Origin: SIG603 sp044432645
GTDB taxonomy: Bacteria > Bacillota > Clostridia > Oscillospirales > Acutalibacteraceae
Direction: 5' to 3'
Length of the DNA stretch: 12,834 bases
Assembly (NCBI GenBank): GCA_044432645.1
Contig: JAWXUM010000055.1
Coordinates: forward strand, 1-12,834
The stretch's first letter is position 1. Each line of letters begins with the position of its first letter. Both the position numbers and the translations under genes were made by a program. This document shows positions 1 through 7,786 of this stretch, piece after piece. The notes under the pieces are model-generated. The model was not told the DNA's origin. It did not search any database and saw nothing but the letters and a program-made list of their open reading frames with translations.

Positions 1-305
1 AACTAGGTAGATGGTGTGCAAGGCAAAGAGAAAGTTATGCTAAAGGCGAACTTCAAGATTTCCAAATTGAAAGCTTAAAGGCGATAAACTTTGATTTAAG
101 AACAAATGGTGAAATCAGAAAAGCAAACGAATTTGAAAAAAGTTATAAAGAGTATATTGACTTTTTTAATATTCACAAGCGAAAACCAACATCAAAAACC
201 AATAAAAAACTCTACACTTGGTACTCTAAATCAATAAAAAGAGCCGAGTTAGGTAGTTTGAATAATGATATGCTTGCCAAATTTAAAATTATTCAGGAAT
301 TATAA
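1..305 (+). CDS. 3' end of a helicase-associated (HA) domain protein
   Basis: Only the last 100 codons are present, read in phase from base 3 to the TAA at 303-305; the gene begins left of the window. The translation opens with LGRWCARQR and continues with a YAKGEL stretch and a Leu-rich end near residue 30, the tail of one helicase-associated repeat (the small three-helix HA domain). A second, more diverged copy spans about residues 43-100: an aromatic-rich helix (FEKSYKEYIDFF), basic HKRKP, then LYTWYSKSIKR and ELGSL. In known proteins HA repeats follow a DEAD/DEAH helicase core and are thought to bind nucleic acid. The core is not visible, so a helicase or a stand-alone HA-repeat protein are both possible. 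The protein has no obvious role in sugar transfer, yet its stop lies 11 nt before the first glycosyltransferase with no terminator between. Family call fairly sure; function unknown. Confidence 0.72.
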   Translation, partial: LGRWCARQRESYAKGELQDFQIESLKAINFDLRTNGEIRKANEFEKSYKEYIDFFNIHKRKPTSKTNKKLYTWYSKSIKRAELGSLNNDMLAKFKIIQEL

Positions 306-316
306 AGGAACACAAT

Positions 317-1378
317 ATGAGTGAAAAAAAGAAACTTTTATATATAGTCGAAGCCATGGGTGGCGGGGTTTTCACTTATATTGTGGAACTTGCCAACAAG
401 CTTGCCGAGGAATATGACCTTTACATAGCATATGCTGTTAGGGCTCAAACTCCAGAAGATTATAAAGATTATTTTGACAAAAGAATACATTTGATAAAGG
501 TTGAAAACTTCACAAGAGCGATTAATCCTGTAAAAGATTTAAAAGCTGGAATGGAAATTTCCAAAATAGCAAAAAGCATCAACCCCGATGTCGTACATCT
601 GCACTCCTCAAAAGCTGGGATTTTGGGCAGATTGTTTTTGAAAGAATACAAACTGTTTTACACTCCGCACGGCTACAGTTTTTTGATGGAAAACTGCAAA
701 CCATCTAAAAGATTTATATATAAAGCTATCGAAAAACATTTTGGCAAGGTGAACTGTAGAACCATTTGTTGCAGTGTCGGCGAATATAAAGAGTCGCTTA
801 AAGTTACAAGTAAATCCACTTTCATCAGCAACGGCATAGATATAAATGTTTTAAATAACCAAATGAAAGGCATAACTGCACAAAAACACGATAAGCCAGT
901 TGTTTTCACGATAGGCAGAATTTGCGAACAGAAAAATCCTACCGTTTTTAACACAATTGCAGCAGCATTGCCAGACGTAGACTTCATTTGGATAGGCGAT
1001 GGCGAATTAAAAGAAACTTTAACGAGCGAAAATATAAAAATCACAGGTTGGATAAGCCGTGAAGAAGTTATCAAGTACGCAATGCAAGGCGATATATTTA
1101 TTTTACCCTCACTTTGGGAGGGACTTCCTATCTCGCTACTCGAAAGTATGTATATGAAAAAAGTATGTATCGTAAGTGATGTGGTGGGAAATCGTGATGT
1201 GATTTTAGACCAAAGAAATGGCTATATTTGCAAAAATACAGAGCATTTTATAGGCAAAATACAAGAAAACATTAAAAAATTAAACACAGAAGTCGCACAA
1301 AATGCATTTGAAAGCATAATCGATTCATACAACACAGATATAATCTCTGTTCTGTACAGTAATGAATATAAGAGGTAA
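317..1378 (+). CDS. Glycosyltransferase family 4 (GT-B fold), first in the glycan operon
   Basis: A 353-residue cytoplasmic or membrane-associated retaining glycosyltransferase, expected to move a sugar from a nucleotide donor onto the growing lipid-linked oligosaccharide. The N-terminal acceptor half starts with a beta strand and Gly-rich loop (LLYIVEAMGGGVFTYI, residues 7-22) and carries VVHLHSSKAG (92-101) and TPHGYSF (116-122). The C-terminal donor half has FTIGRICEQKNP (197-208), FIWIGDGEL (223-231) and the E-x7-E signature EGLPISLLE (268-276). Length is usual for GT4. The ATG is preceded by AAAGGA within 304-309. The 3 nt gap to the next gene suggests coupling. By hand count, one 5' stretch of this gene (361-420) is 47% GC, clearly above the genes in the middle of the cluster. 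Sugar and linkage cannot be told from sequence. Confidence 0.93.
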   Translation: MSEKKKLLYIVEAMGGGVFTYIVELANKLAEEYDLYIAYAVRAQTPEDYKDYFDKRIHLIKVENFTRAINPVKDLKAGMEISKIAKSINPDVVHLHSSKAGILGRLFLKEYKLFYTPHGYSFLMENCKPSKRFIYKAIEKHFGKVNCRTICCSVGEYKESLKVTSKSTFISNGIDINVLNNQMKGITAQKHDKPVVFTIGRICEQKNPTVFNTIAAALPDVDFIWIGDGELKETLTSENIKITGWISREEVIKYAMQGDIFILPSLWEGLPISLLESMYMKKVCIVSDVVGNRDVILDQRNGYICKNTEHFIGKIQENIKKLNTEVAQNAFESIIDSYNTDIISVLYSNEYKR

Positions 1379-1381
1379 GTA

Positions 1382-2563
1382 ATGAAAAAAGTCGGAATAG
1401 TTTCTTGTTATTTTCAGCATAATTATGGCAGTATGCTACAGGCGTATGCTACACAAATGGCACTTGATAAGCTGAATATTGAGAATGAAACTATAGATAT
1501 TTCAGGTTTCAATGGCGAGATAAAAAAGGCGAAAATTAAATATTTTGCTAAAGCAGCTGTTACTTCTGATATTTTACTTTCCAAAATGGGAATGGCAAAA
1601 AATGTTATTAAAAAGAAATTATCTAAGAACGAGTACGGCAGTTTATCAAATGTCAGACATGAAAAATTCAATAAATTTGCTAAAGAAAAATTTGTGCTTT
1701 CAAAAAAATATAATTCAATAAACGAATTATCAGAAAGTTGCAAAGAGAAGTATTCATCAGTTTTGGTAGGAAGTGACCAACTTTGGTTACCAGCGAATAT
1801 CGCAGCAAACTACTATACATTAAATTTTGTTCCAGATGAAGTGAATAGCATAGCATTCGCAACAAGTTTTGGAATGTCAACTTTGCCAAAAGACAGCTCG
1901 AAAAAGGCAGAAGTTTTCTTAAAGAAAATCAAACATATTGGAGTTCGTGAGAAATCAGGACAAAAATTAGTTAAAGATATAGCAAACCGAGATGTCCCAG
2001 TGGTTTGCGACCCAACATTGTTGTTTGACGGCAATGACTGGATGAAAGTTCAAAAAGAAGAAGCGATAGAAAAAGAACCATATATTTTCTGTTATTTTCT
2101 AGGAAATAACACTCCACACCGAGAGTTTGCAAAAAGATTAAAAGCAGAAACTGGCTGTAAAATAATCGCCCTTGTTCATTTGGATGAATTCGTAAAATGT
2201 GACGAAGAATACGCAGATAAAAAACCTTATGACGTTGACCCAGCAGATTTTTTAAACTACATAAGAAATGCAAAATATGTCTGTACCGACTCGTTCCATT
2301 GTTCAGTTTTTTCTACCTTATACAAAAAAGATTTCTTCACTTTTAAAAGATACACAAAAAACACAAAACAATCAACAAACAGCCGAATAGACAACCTCTT
2401 TGAAATGCTAGGCATAACAGGCAGACTATTAAACGGCAATGAAAATATAAAAGAATGCATAAGCCTAAAAACAGACTTTGAAAAAGTAGAACAAAACCTA
2501 CAAAAAATCAGAGAGTATTCTTATGATTACTTAAAAAATGCGTTAGGAGTAACAAATGAGTAA
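1382..2563 (+). CDS. Polysaccharide pyruvyl transferase family protein
   Basis: A 393-residue member of the polysaccharide pyruvyl transferase family (PF04230, CsaB/WcaK type). These enzymes put a ketal-linked pyruvate from phosphoenolpyruvate on a glycan sugar and so add negative charge; some homologues act on other substrates. Family landmarks in order: IVSCYFQHNYGSMLQAYA at the N-terminus (6-23), VLVGSDQLW (127-135), SIAFATSFG (156-164), GVREKSG (187-193), VVCDPTLLF (207-215) and a C-terminal ATP-grasp-unlike GT-B half with VCTDSFHCSVFS (300-311). The conserved SFHC motif is intact. AGAGG at 1371-1375, inside the previous gene's end, is the ribosome site. The 3' end overlaps the next gene by 8 nt. 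The last 200 or so bases are strikingly rich in A and C compared with the start of the gene. Being alone among transferases, it probably decorates the repeat unit made by its neighbours. Confidence 0.93.
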   Translation: MKKVGIVSCYFQHNYGSMLQAYATQMALDKLNIENETIDISGFNGEIKKAKIKYFAKAAVTSDILLSKMGMAKNVIKKKLSKNEYGSLSNVRHEKFNKFAKEKFVLSKKYNSINELSESCKEKYSSVLVGSDQLWLPANIAANYYTLNFVPDEVNSIAFATSFGMSTLPKDSSKKAEVFLKKIKHIGVREKSGQKLVKDIANRDVPVVCDPTLLFDGNDWMKVQKEEAIEKEPYIFCYFLGNNTPHREFAKRLKAETGCKIIALVHLDEFVKCDEEYADKKPYDVDPADFLNYIRNAKYVCTDSFHCSVFSTLYKKDFFTFKRYTKNTKQSTNSRIDNLFEMLGITGRLLNGNENIKECISLKTDFEKVEQNLQKIREYSYDYLKNALGVTNE

Positions 2564-3665
2564 ACCAAAAGTATTAATATTTGTTGACCGAATGCGTGTC
2601 GGTGGAATTCAAACATTATTATACAACCAATATCCTTATTTTGATAAAGTTGATGTTGAATTTTTAGTGTTGGATGATGGCGAGCATTACGATTTAGAAG
2701 ATGATATAAAAAAACTTGGTGGCACTATTCATAAGCTTGAAAAGGTTTGGCTTAGAAGCCCACTTGATTATGTAAATTATGCAAAAAAAATGAAAGAGTT
2801 CTTTAAGAATAACCACGACTATGTAGCTGTTCACATGAACTCTGGAAGTAAGAACTATATGTTTCTTCAATATGCTAAAAAATATGGTATCCCAGTGAGA
2901 ATTTCTCATTCACACAACACAAATTTTCAAAGCACTTCTAAGGCTCAAATTTTGTTGGGCAATATGATGAAAGTTCCAATGAAGAAATATTCCACGCACT
3001 TGTTTGCTTGTTCAGATTTAGCAGGACAATGGCTTTTTGGAGAAAATGAAAAGGTTATTGTAATTCCAAACGGAGTTAATCTTGACAAATACGGCTTCAA
3101 TAAAGCTGTTCGTGAGAGATTAAGGAAAGAATTAAATGTGGAAAAAAATATTGTAATAGGCAATGTTGGTAGATTTGTAAATCAAAAAAATCATACAAAA
3201 CTAATTAATATTTTTAACGAAATACAAAAGAAAGAACCTACCGCTGTTTTAATCTTAGCTGGCATAGGCGAGCTAATGGAACAAACTCAAAAGCAAGTCG
3301 ATGATTTGAAAATATCAGATAAAGTTAAATTTTTAGGTTTTAGAACAGATGTTAATGATTTAATTCAAGCGATGGATGTGTTTTTAATGCCATCATTTTT
3401 CGAGGGCTTCCCAGTAACAGGAGTTGAAGCACAAGCGAGTGGTTTGCCATGTGTCTTCTCCGACACAATTACAAGACAAGCTGCGATTTTAGAAGAAACT
3501 GCATATATACCACTTGAGGAATCAAACAAAATTTGGGCAGAAAAGATATTAAGCCTAATAGGAAAAGTAGATAGAGAACATTCTAAAAAATCCCTAAAAG
3601 ATAAAGGCTTTGATTTACCTGATATGGTGGGAAATATAGAAAGTTATTATCTGCAGAAAAAATGA
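2556..3665 (+). CDS. Glycosyltransferase family 4, EpsF-like
   Basis: A 369-residue GT4 enzyme. N-terminal half: KVLIFVDRMRVGGIQT (5-20), the Gly-rich loop found in EpsF-type transferases; YVAVHMNS (89-96); ISHSHNT (116-122); FACSDLAGQWLFG (150-162), a Ser/Asp-rich segment typical of this subgroup. Donor half: IPNGVNLDKY (170-179), IGNVGRFVNQKN (201-212), LAGIGEL (234-240) and the E-x7-E motif EGFPVTGVE (283-291). The start ATG lies inside the last codons of the pyruvyl transferase, with TTAGGAG shortly upstream, so translation is probably coupled. It is clearly paralogous to the gene at 4847: same length, and the E-x7-E motif falls at exactly the same residue numbers. The 16 nt gap after it is one of the larger ones in the operon. 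Donor and acceptor sugars are not predictable. Confidence 0.93.
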   Translation: MSKPKVLIFVDRMRVGGIQTLLYNQYPYFDKVDVEFLVLDDGEHYDLEDDIKKLGGTIHKLEKVWLRSPLDYVNYAKKMKEFFKNNHDYVAVHMNSGSKNYMFLQYAKKYGIPVRISHSHNTNFQSTSKAQILLGNMMKVPMKKYSTHLFACSDLAGQWLFGENEKVIVIPNGVNLDKYGFNKAVRERLRKELNVEKNIVIGNVGRFVNQKNHTKLINIFNEIQKKEPTAVLILAGIGELMEQTQKQVDDLKISDKVKFLGFRTDVNDLIQAMDVFLMPSFFEGFPVTGVEAQASGLPCVFSDTITRQAAILEETAYIPLEESNKIWAEKILSLIGKVDREHSKKSLKDKGFDLPDMVGNIESYYLQKK

Positions 3666-3666
3666 T

Positions 3667-3673
3667 AAAGGAG
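3667..3673 (+). promoter_or_regulatory. Ribosome-binding site that selects a TTG start
   Basis: AAAGGAG sits 8 nt before the TTG at 3682. A nearer ATG at 3677 is only 3 nt from this site and runs into a stop after two codons (ATG CAT TGA), so the TTG is the better start for the membrane protein. The TGA of this mini-frame overlaps the TTG by two bases. Confidence 0.75.
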
Positions 3674-3681
3674 TAAATGCA

Positions 3682-4878
3682 TTGAAAAAAATTAGAATAA
3701 AAAATAATATACTCAACTCCACGATTGATGCGAAAAATATTCTTTTGTTTTTTCCACTTTTGGTGATAATTGGAAAATTTGTTCGTTGGACACTTATGTA
3801 TGGAACACTTGTTAGTATGAGCAAAGGTTGGGGATACGTAAGTGGAATACTATATGGAAATTACAGTTTTACTTTTCTAGGAATAAATGATTTAATCAAT
3901 GGTTCTCCTGGTGAAGATACCAATATGTACATCTTCTTCAAAGCGTTTAGAGCCTTATGTTTAAACATACCAAACGATTTTTATTCTTTTGAAATCGCTA
4001 TAACTATTGTATATTGCATTATGCTTTTTATTCTTTGCAAACAAATAAAAAGAGTAATTTCAGTTTCAGAGTTCATATTTGTCTGTTTAGCGATAATGGT
4101 TTTAAATGTTTATTGCTTTTCGCTAGCAAAAGAAACATTTCAAATGATTTATTTCTATATGTTGTTTTTAGTTTTATATACCGATAAAATACCCGAAAAC
4201 AAAAAGTTTTTATCAGCTGTTGGAGTTATATTGTTATCTACATTTACATTCAGAACTTATTATTTTTTGATAATTGTGATCACATTAGTAACTTTATTGT
4301 TAGTAAAGTATGCAATCAAAAAGAAACCAGATAAACCAATATTTAATGTTTTTGCGGTGTTTTTTGGGCTTATTGGTTTATATGCAATTATGATGTTTAC
4401 ACTGAAATTTGCCATGCCAGTACTATATACAAGAATGGCAGACTCGCTGCTTTGGGCCAGTGCAGCCACCAGTTCATCAAATACGTATACAGAAAACTGG
4501 GTTGCTACATCCTCTTATGATACGGTGGCAGTAATTATAGAGTATGGTTTATATGTACTAAGACTTTTATTTCCGTTAGAACTTATGAGCCTAGGGATTA
4601 AATATTTCCCATATATAGTGTACCAGCTATGTATGACAGGGTTTATGATTAGAACTTTAAAAACATATATAACAAACACAAAAGCACAAAATACAGCACT
4701 ATTAGTTATGATAGGATTTGTGTTTACATCAGCAACATTTGAGTCTGACTACGGCTCTTGGATTCGCCACGGAGTTGTAACACTTCCACTTCTATTAATA
4801 ATGATAGGCATGATTAGACCAAAGGAAAGAAAAAAAGGAGAAAGAGATGCGAATATTAGTAACAGGTTTCACTGCTAA
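3682..4878 (+). CDS. Multi-pass membrane protein, candidate Wzy-type polysaccharide polymerase
   Basis: A 398-residue integral membrane protein whose family I cannot name from motifs. Hydrophobic segments are visible near residues 18-37, 102-120, 128-146, 152-167, 178-210 (probably two), 219-243, 283-303, 308-325, 338-352 and 364-378, about ten in all. A long mostly extracytoplasmic-looking loop rich in Ser/Thr/Asn/Tyr lies around 245-282, and a conserved-looking polar patch, FESDYGSWIRHG (353-364), precedes the last helix. Large loops and a late Arg/His patch are what one expects of O-antigen/EPS polymerases (Wzy, EpsG-like), which join undecaprenyl-linked repeat units at the outer face. It is the only polytopic protein here besides the flippase, which strengthens this inference. 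Translation starts at TTG, fixed by AAAGGAG at 3667-3673; the next in-frame ATG is about 38 codons later and would remove the first helix. Its hydrophilic C-terminal tail overlaps the next gene by 32 nt. An O-antigen ligase-like enzyme is the main alternative. Confidence 0.68.
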   Translation: MKKIRIKNNILNSTIDAKNILLFFPLLVIIGKFVRWTLMYGTLVSMSKGWGYVSGILYGNYSFTFLGINDLINGSPGEDTNMYIFFKAFRALCLNIPNDFYSFEIAITIVYCIMLFILCKQIKRVISVSEFIFVCLAIMVLNVYCFSLAKETFQMIYFYMLFLVLYTDKIPENKKFLSAVGVILLSTFTFRTYYFLIIVITLVTLLLVKYAIKKKPDKPIFNVFAVFFGLIGLYAIMMFTLKFAMPVLYTRMADSLLWASAATSSSNTYTENWVATSSYDTVAVIIEYGLYVLRLLFPLELMSLGIKYFPYIVYQLCMTGFMIRTLKTYITNTKAQNTALLVMIGFVFTSATFESDYGSWIRHGVVTLPLLLIMIGMIRPKERKKGERDANISNRFHC

Positions 4879-5956
4879 TTATGGTGGTGTAGAAACCTTT
4901 TTGATGAATTATTATCGAGCTATGCAAAAACTTGACAGAAGTATTGTTATTGATATTATCAGCACAGCGAAAGAGCCTGCTTTTAAAGATGAAATTCAAA
5001 AAATGGGTGGCAATGTTTACAGAACATCTAGAGCAAGATATAAAAATAGAATAAGAAAAGAACTTAATAAAATAATGCAAGAAAACAATTATGATGTTTT
5101 TTGGTGCAATAAATGTGATTTAGCTGATATTACATATTTAAAAGAATCGTATAAAAACAATATTCCAAAACGAATTTTGCATAGTCATAGTTCAAGTAAT
5201 ATGTTTACTGGAATAAGAAGAAAAATTGTAAATGTATTACATAAAATAAATAAACAAGTAGTAGAAAAATATGCAACAGAATTTTGGTCATGTTCAGATT
5301 ATGCAGCAGATTGGCTTTTTACTAAAAACATAGCTCAAAATAGAACAACATTTATACCAAATTCAATTGATGCAGAAAAATTTCAGTATAAAGAAGATAT
5401 AAGAAATAAATACAGGCAAGAATTAAAAATTGAAGATAAATTAGTTGTTGGCAGTGTTGGTGCTTTTTTGTATGCGAAAAATCCTGAATTTACTTTAGAA
5501 ATTTTTAAAGAAATACATAAAAATAATTCTGAATCTGTTTTATTGTGGGTAGGTTCTGGAGAACTAAAAGAAATTACCGAACAAAAGGTTAAAGAATATA
5601 ACATGGAAAAAAATGTAATATTTCTAGGTCGCAGGCTTGATGTTGATAGATTAATGCAAGCGATGGACTGCCTACTTCTCCCATCAAGGTTCGAGGGTTT
5701 ACCAGTAGTGGCTATAGAAGCACAATCAGCAGGACTTCACGTTTTCGCATCAAGTGAAGGAATATCAAAACAAACAAAAATAACAGATTTTTTTCACTTC
5801 TTATCATTGCAACAATCACAAAAACAATGGAGTGAAAAAATTCTATCAACAAATTTAGAACATAAAGATACCTACGAGCAAATAAAGAAAGCTGAATTTG
5901 ATATAAATATTTCAGCTAAAAGTATATTAAATAAATTAAGTGAGGGGCAAGTATGA
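4847..5956 (+). CDS. Glycosyltransferase family 4, EpsF-like paralogue
   Basis: A 369-residue GT4 enzyme, paralogous to the gene at 2556. Shared marks include ILVTGFTANYGGVETFL (3-19), the Gly-rich loop; ILHSHSS (110-116); WSCSDYAADWLF (147-158); IPNSIDAEKF (170-179); VGSVGAFLYAKNP (201-213); VGSGEL (235-240) and EGLPVVAIE (283-291), the E-x7-E motif. Where most GT4 proteins have Gly-Arg before the x-x-K-N/G loop, this one has GAF (205-207), so the usual donor-phosphate Arg looks replaced; activity may still be retained, as the rest is intact. AAGGAG at 4835-4840 lies 6 nt before the ATG and within the end of the membrane-protein gene, hence the 32 nt overlap. The end overlaps the GT32 gene as ATGA. 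It presumably adds a different sugar or linkage from its paralogue. Confidence 0.92.
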   Translation: MRILVTGFTANYGGVETFLMNYYRAMQKLDRSIVIDIISTAKEPAFKDEIQKMGGNVYRTSRARYKNRIRKELNKIMQENNYDVFWCNKCDLADITYLKESYKNNIPKRILHSHSSSNMFTGIRRKIVNVLHKINKQVVEKYATEFWSCSDYAADWLFTKNIAQNRTTFIPNSIDAEKFQYKEDIRNKYRQELKIEDKLVVGSVGAFLYAKNPEFTLEIFKEIHKNNSESVLLWVGSGELKEITEQKVKEYNMEKNVIFLGRRLDVDRLMQAMDCLLLPSRFEGLPVVAIEAQSAGLHVFASSEGISKQTKITDFFHFLSLQQSQKQWSEKILSTNLEHKDTYEQIKKAEFDINISAKSILNKLSEGQV

Positions 5957-6732
5957 TACCTAAAATTATACATTACTGTTGGTTTGGGGGCAATCCTTTA
6001 CCAGAAAAGGATACAAAATTTATTGATACTTGGAAAAAGTTTTGCCCTGATTATGAAATCAAATGTTGGAATGAAAGTAACTATGATGTGACAAAAAACA
6101 AATATATGTATGAAGCTTATAAAGCAAAGAAGTGGGGGTTTGTTCCTGACTATGCAAGATTAGATATCATTTATAATCATGGTGGCATTTATTTAGATAC
6201 TGATGTTGAGATAATAAAAAACTTTGATGAATTATTAGCAAATAAAGCTTTTATGGGTTTCGAATCACAAAAATTTGTGAATTTAGGCAATGGTTTTGGT
6301 GCTGAAAAAAATAATGAAACTATTAAAAAAATCATGGATACATATGATAATTTGAAGTTCATAAAAGATGACGGGACATATAATATAACACCTAGTCCAA
6401 TTCTTAATAGTAAGGAATTGGAAAACATGGGATTTATTATGAATAATGAACTTCAAGAAACCAATAGCACAAAATTGTATCCTCAAGAATATTTTTGTCC
6501 AAAAGATTATGATATTGAAAAAATTATTTTAACAGAAAATACATTTTCAATACATCATTGGAATTCTAGTTGGTACACACTTGAGCAAGAAAAAAGACAT
6601 AAAAAAGCAGTTTTTTTTAGAAACAAATTCGGAAGAAAATTCGGCGAATACATATACTTAGCCACAGAAATTCCAGTGAAAATAAAACAATATGGTTTAG
6701 GTGGATTGATTAAAAGAGTGTTTAAGAGGTAG
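5953..6732 (+). CDS. GT32-type capsular polysaccharide glycosyltransferase
   Basis: A 259-residue glycosyltransferase of the GT32 / DXD-sugar-binding family (PF04488), which contains capsule and EPS enzymes of many Firmicutes. The opening IPKIIHYCWFGG (2-13) is the classic N-terminus. FVPDYARLDIIYNHGGIYLD (63-82) carries the family core, and the metal/nucleotide-sugar binding DXD is DTD at 82-84. IHHWNSSW (200-207) is the usual C-terminal His/Trp motif. Unlike its GT4 neighbours it has a GT-A fold and is metal dependent. The start overlaps the preceding stop as ATGA, with TGAGGGG at 5941-5947 as ribosome site, so it is probably translated by coupling. The basic C-terminus (GLIKRVFKR) could aid membrane association. 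No truncation is seen. Confidence 0.93.
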   Translation: MIPKIIHYCWFGGNPLPEKDTKFIDTWKKFCPDYEIKCWNESNYDVTKNKYMYEAYKAKKWGFVPDYARLDIIYNHGGIYLDTDVEIIKNFDELLANKAFMGFESQKFVNLGNGFGAEKNNETIKKIMDTYDNLKFIKDDGTYNITPSPILNSKELENMGFIMNNELQETNSTKLYPQEYFCPKDYDIEKIILTENTFSIHHWNSSWYTLEQEKRHKKAVFFRNKFGRKFGEYIYLATEIPVKIKQYGLGGLIKRVFKR

Positions 6733-6735
6733 AAA

Positions 6736-7776
6736 ATGAACGTATTAATAATTACAGATTACGCAGCTCCCTATGAGGGGAATTTTATGCAATCATTAAA
6801 AAGTCTTGATAATAGAGTTTCTCAAAATGGAAAAATGGTATATCTTTTTCCTGAAAAATCAAAAGATTTTGACTGGGTAAGTGAATTTACTAAAATACAT
6901 AAAGTTTATTTTTTTACTACTGAAACAAAAGATATTGTTAAAACAATAAAAGATATAAATAATAAAGAAAATATTGGTATTATGTATTCTCATTTTGCAT
7001 TGTTCAAGACACAGCAAGCTATTAAAAGAGTCAGATTGTTTAATAGAAAAATAAAATTAGTTCAACATTTTCACAACCATTATTTTAACGTTAAAAACCC
7101 AATATACAAATGGTGTTTTAATGGTGATTTAAACATTGGTTGTTCAAAATCCGTTGGTGAAAGTTTGCCGTATAAAAATTCAACTTATGTAGATAACGCT
7201 ATTGATTTTGAAAGATTAAAAGTTGCAGATTCAAACTTTGAATTTCAACAAAAAGATAAAATCCAAATAACAATGTTCGGATTTGACTATAAAAGAAAAG
7301 GCGTAGACCTTGCAATAAAAGCAATAGAGCCATTAGTTAATAAACTAAATTTGCATTTGAATATTGTTCTTTCCGTGGGTGAAGAAAATATAAAAAATCT
7401 TATTATAAAAGAGTTTGAAAAAGTGCCATGTTGGGTCACTATACTTAAACCAAGAACTGATATAGCTACTTATTTTAATAAAACCCAAATATTTATTTCA
7501 CCGTCACGAGAAGAAGGATTGTGTTATTCAGTACTAGAGGCAGCTTTTTGTGGTTGCATCTTAGTAACAAGTAAAATAACAGGTATACCATATCACATAC
7601 CAAATTTTAAAGTATTTGAAAGTGAGAATGTTACTGAATTTACAAAGATACTTGAAGAAACAATAGCAACATATAACAATATAAATAAAAAAGAAACAAA
7701 TAAGTATATATTGGAAAACTACCACATTAATTTGTGGAGCGAAAATGTTTATGAGAAATTAATTAATTTGCTTTAA
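6736..7776 (+). CDS. Glycosyltransferase family 4 (diverged donor loop)
   Basis: A 346-residue GT4-like enzyme, less typical than the others. The N-terminus NVLIITDYAAPYEGNFMQSL (2-21) lacks the GG loop and has a Pro-Tyr-Glu-Gly-Asn segment instead. VQHFHNHYF (109-117) replaces the usual His-Ser/His-Gly acceptor motif. In the donor half, MFGFDYKRKGVDLA (180-193) stands where most GT4 proteins have Gly-Arg-x5-KG. The E-x7-E motif is EGLCYSVLE (260-268), followed by FCGCILVTSKITGIPYHIP. AAGAGG at 6724-6729 serves the ATG 3 nt after the preceding stop. The gene is very A/T rich: one 60-base line (6901-6960) has only 9 G or C by hand count, unlike the first GT4 gene. The role as a transferase for one sugar of the repeat unit is inferred from family and place. 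Confidence 0.86.
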   Translation: MNVLIITDYAAPYEGNFMQSLKSLDNRVSQNGKMVYLFPEKSKDFDWVSEFTKIHKVYFFTTETKDIVKTIKDINNKENIGIMYSHFALFKTQQAIKRVRLFNRKIKLVQHFHNHYFNVKNPIYKWCFNGDLNIGCSKSVGESLPYKNSTYVDNAIDFERLKVADSNFEFQQKDKIQITMFGFDYKRKGVDLAIKAIEPLVNKLNLHLNIVLSVGEENIKNLIIKEFEKVPCWVTILKPRTDIATYFNKTQIFISPSREEGLCYSVLEAAFCGCILVTSKITGIPYHIPNFKVFESENVTEFTKILEETIATYNNINKKETNKYILENYHINLWSENVYEKLINLL

Positions 7777-7786
7777 GGAGAACTTA

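Noticed and set aside
258..289. Possible promoter with TTGAAT and TAAAAT before the first GT4
   Set aside because: The spacer would be 20 nt and the boxes are weak; such pairs are common in DNA this rich in A/T.
673..1074. Reverse-strand open frame of 133 codons within the first GT4
   Set aside because: It is the antisense shadow of an intact, motif-bearing gene and shows no ribosome site or recognisable fold.
3677..3685. ATG start three bases after an AGGAG site
   Set aside because: It ends after two codons; spacing to the ribosome site is too short. The TTG at 3682 is better.
7756..7769. 14-nt palindrome of A and T (AAATTAATTAATTT)
   Set aside because: Low-complexity sequence with no loop, coding for Lys-Leu-Ile-Asn-Leu; likely by chance.
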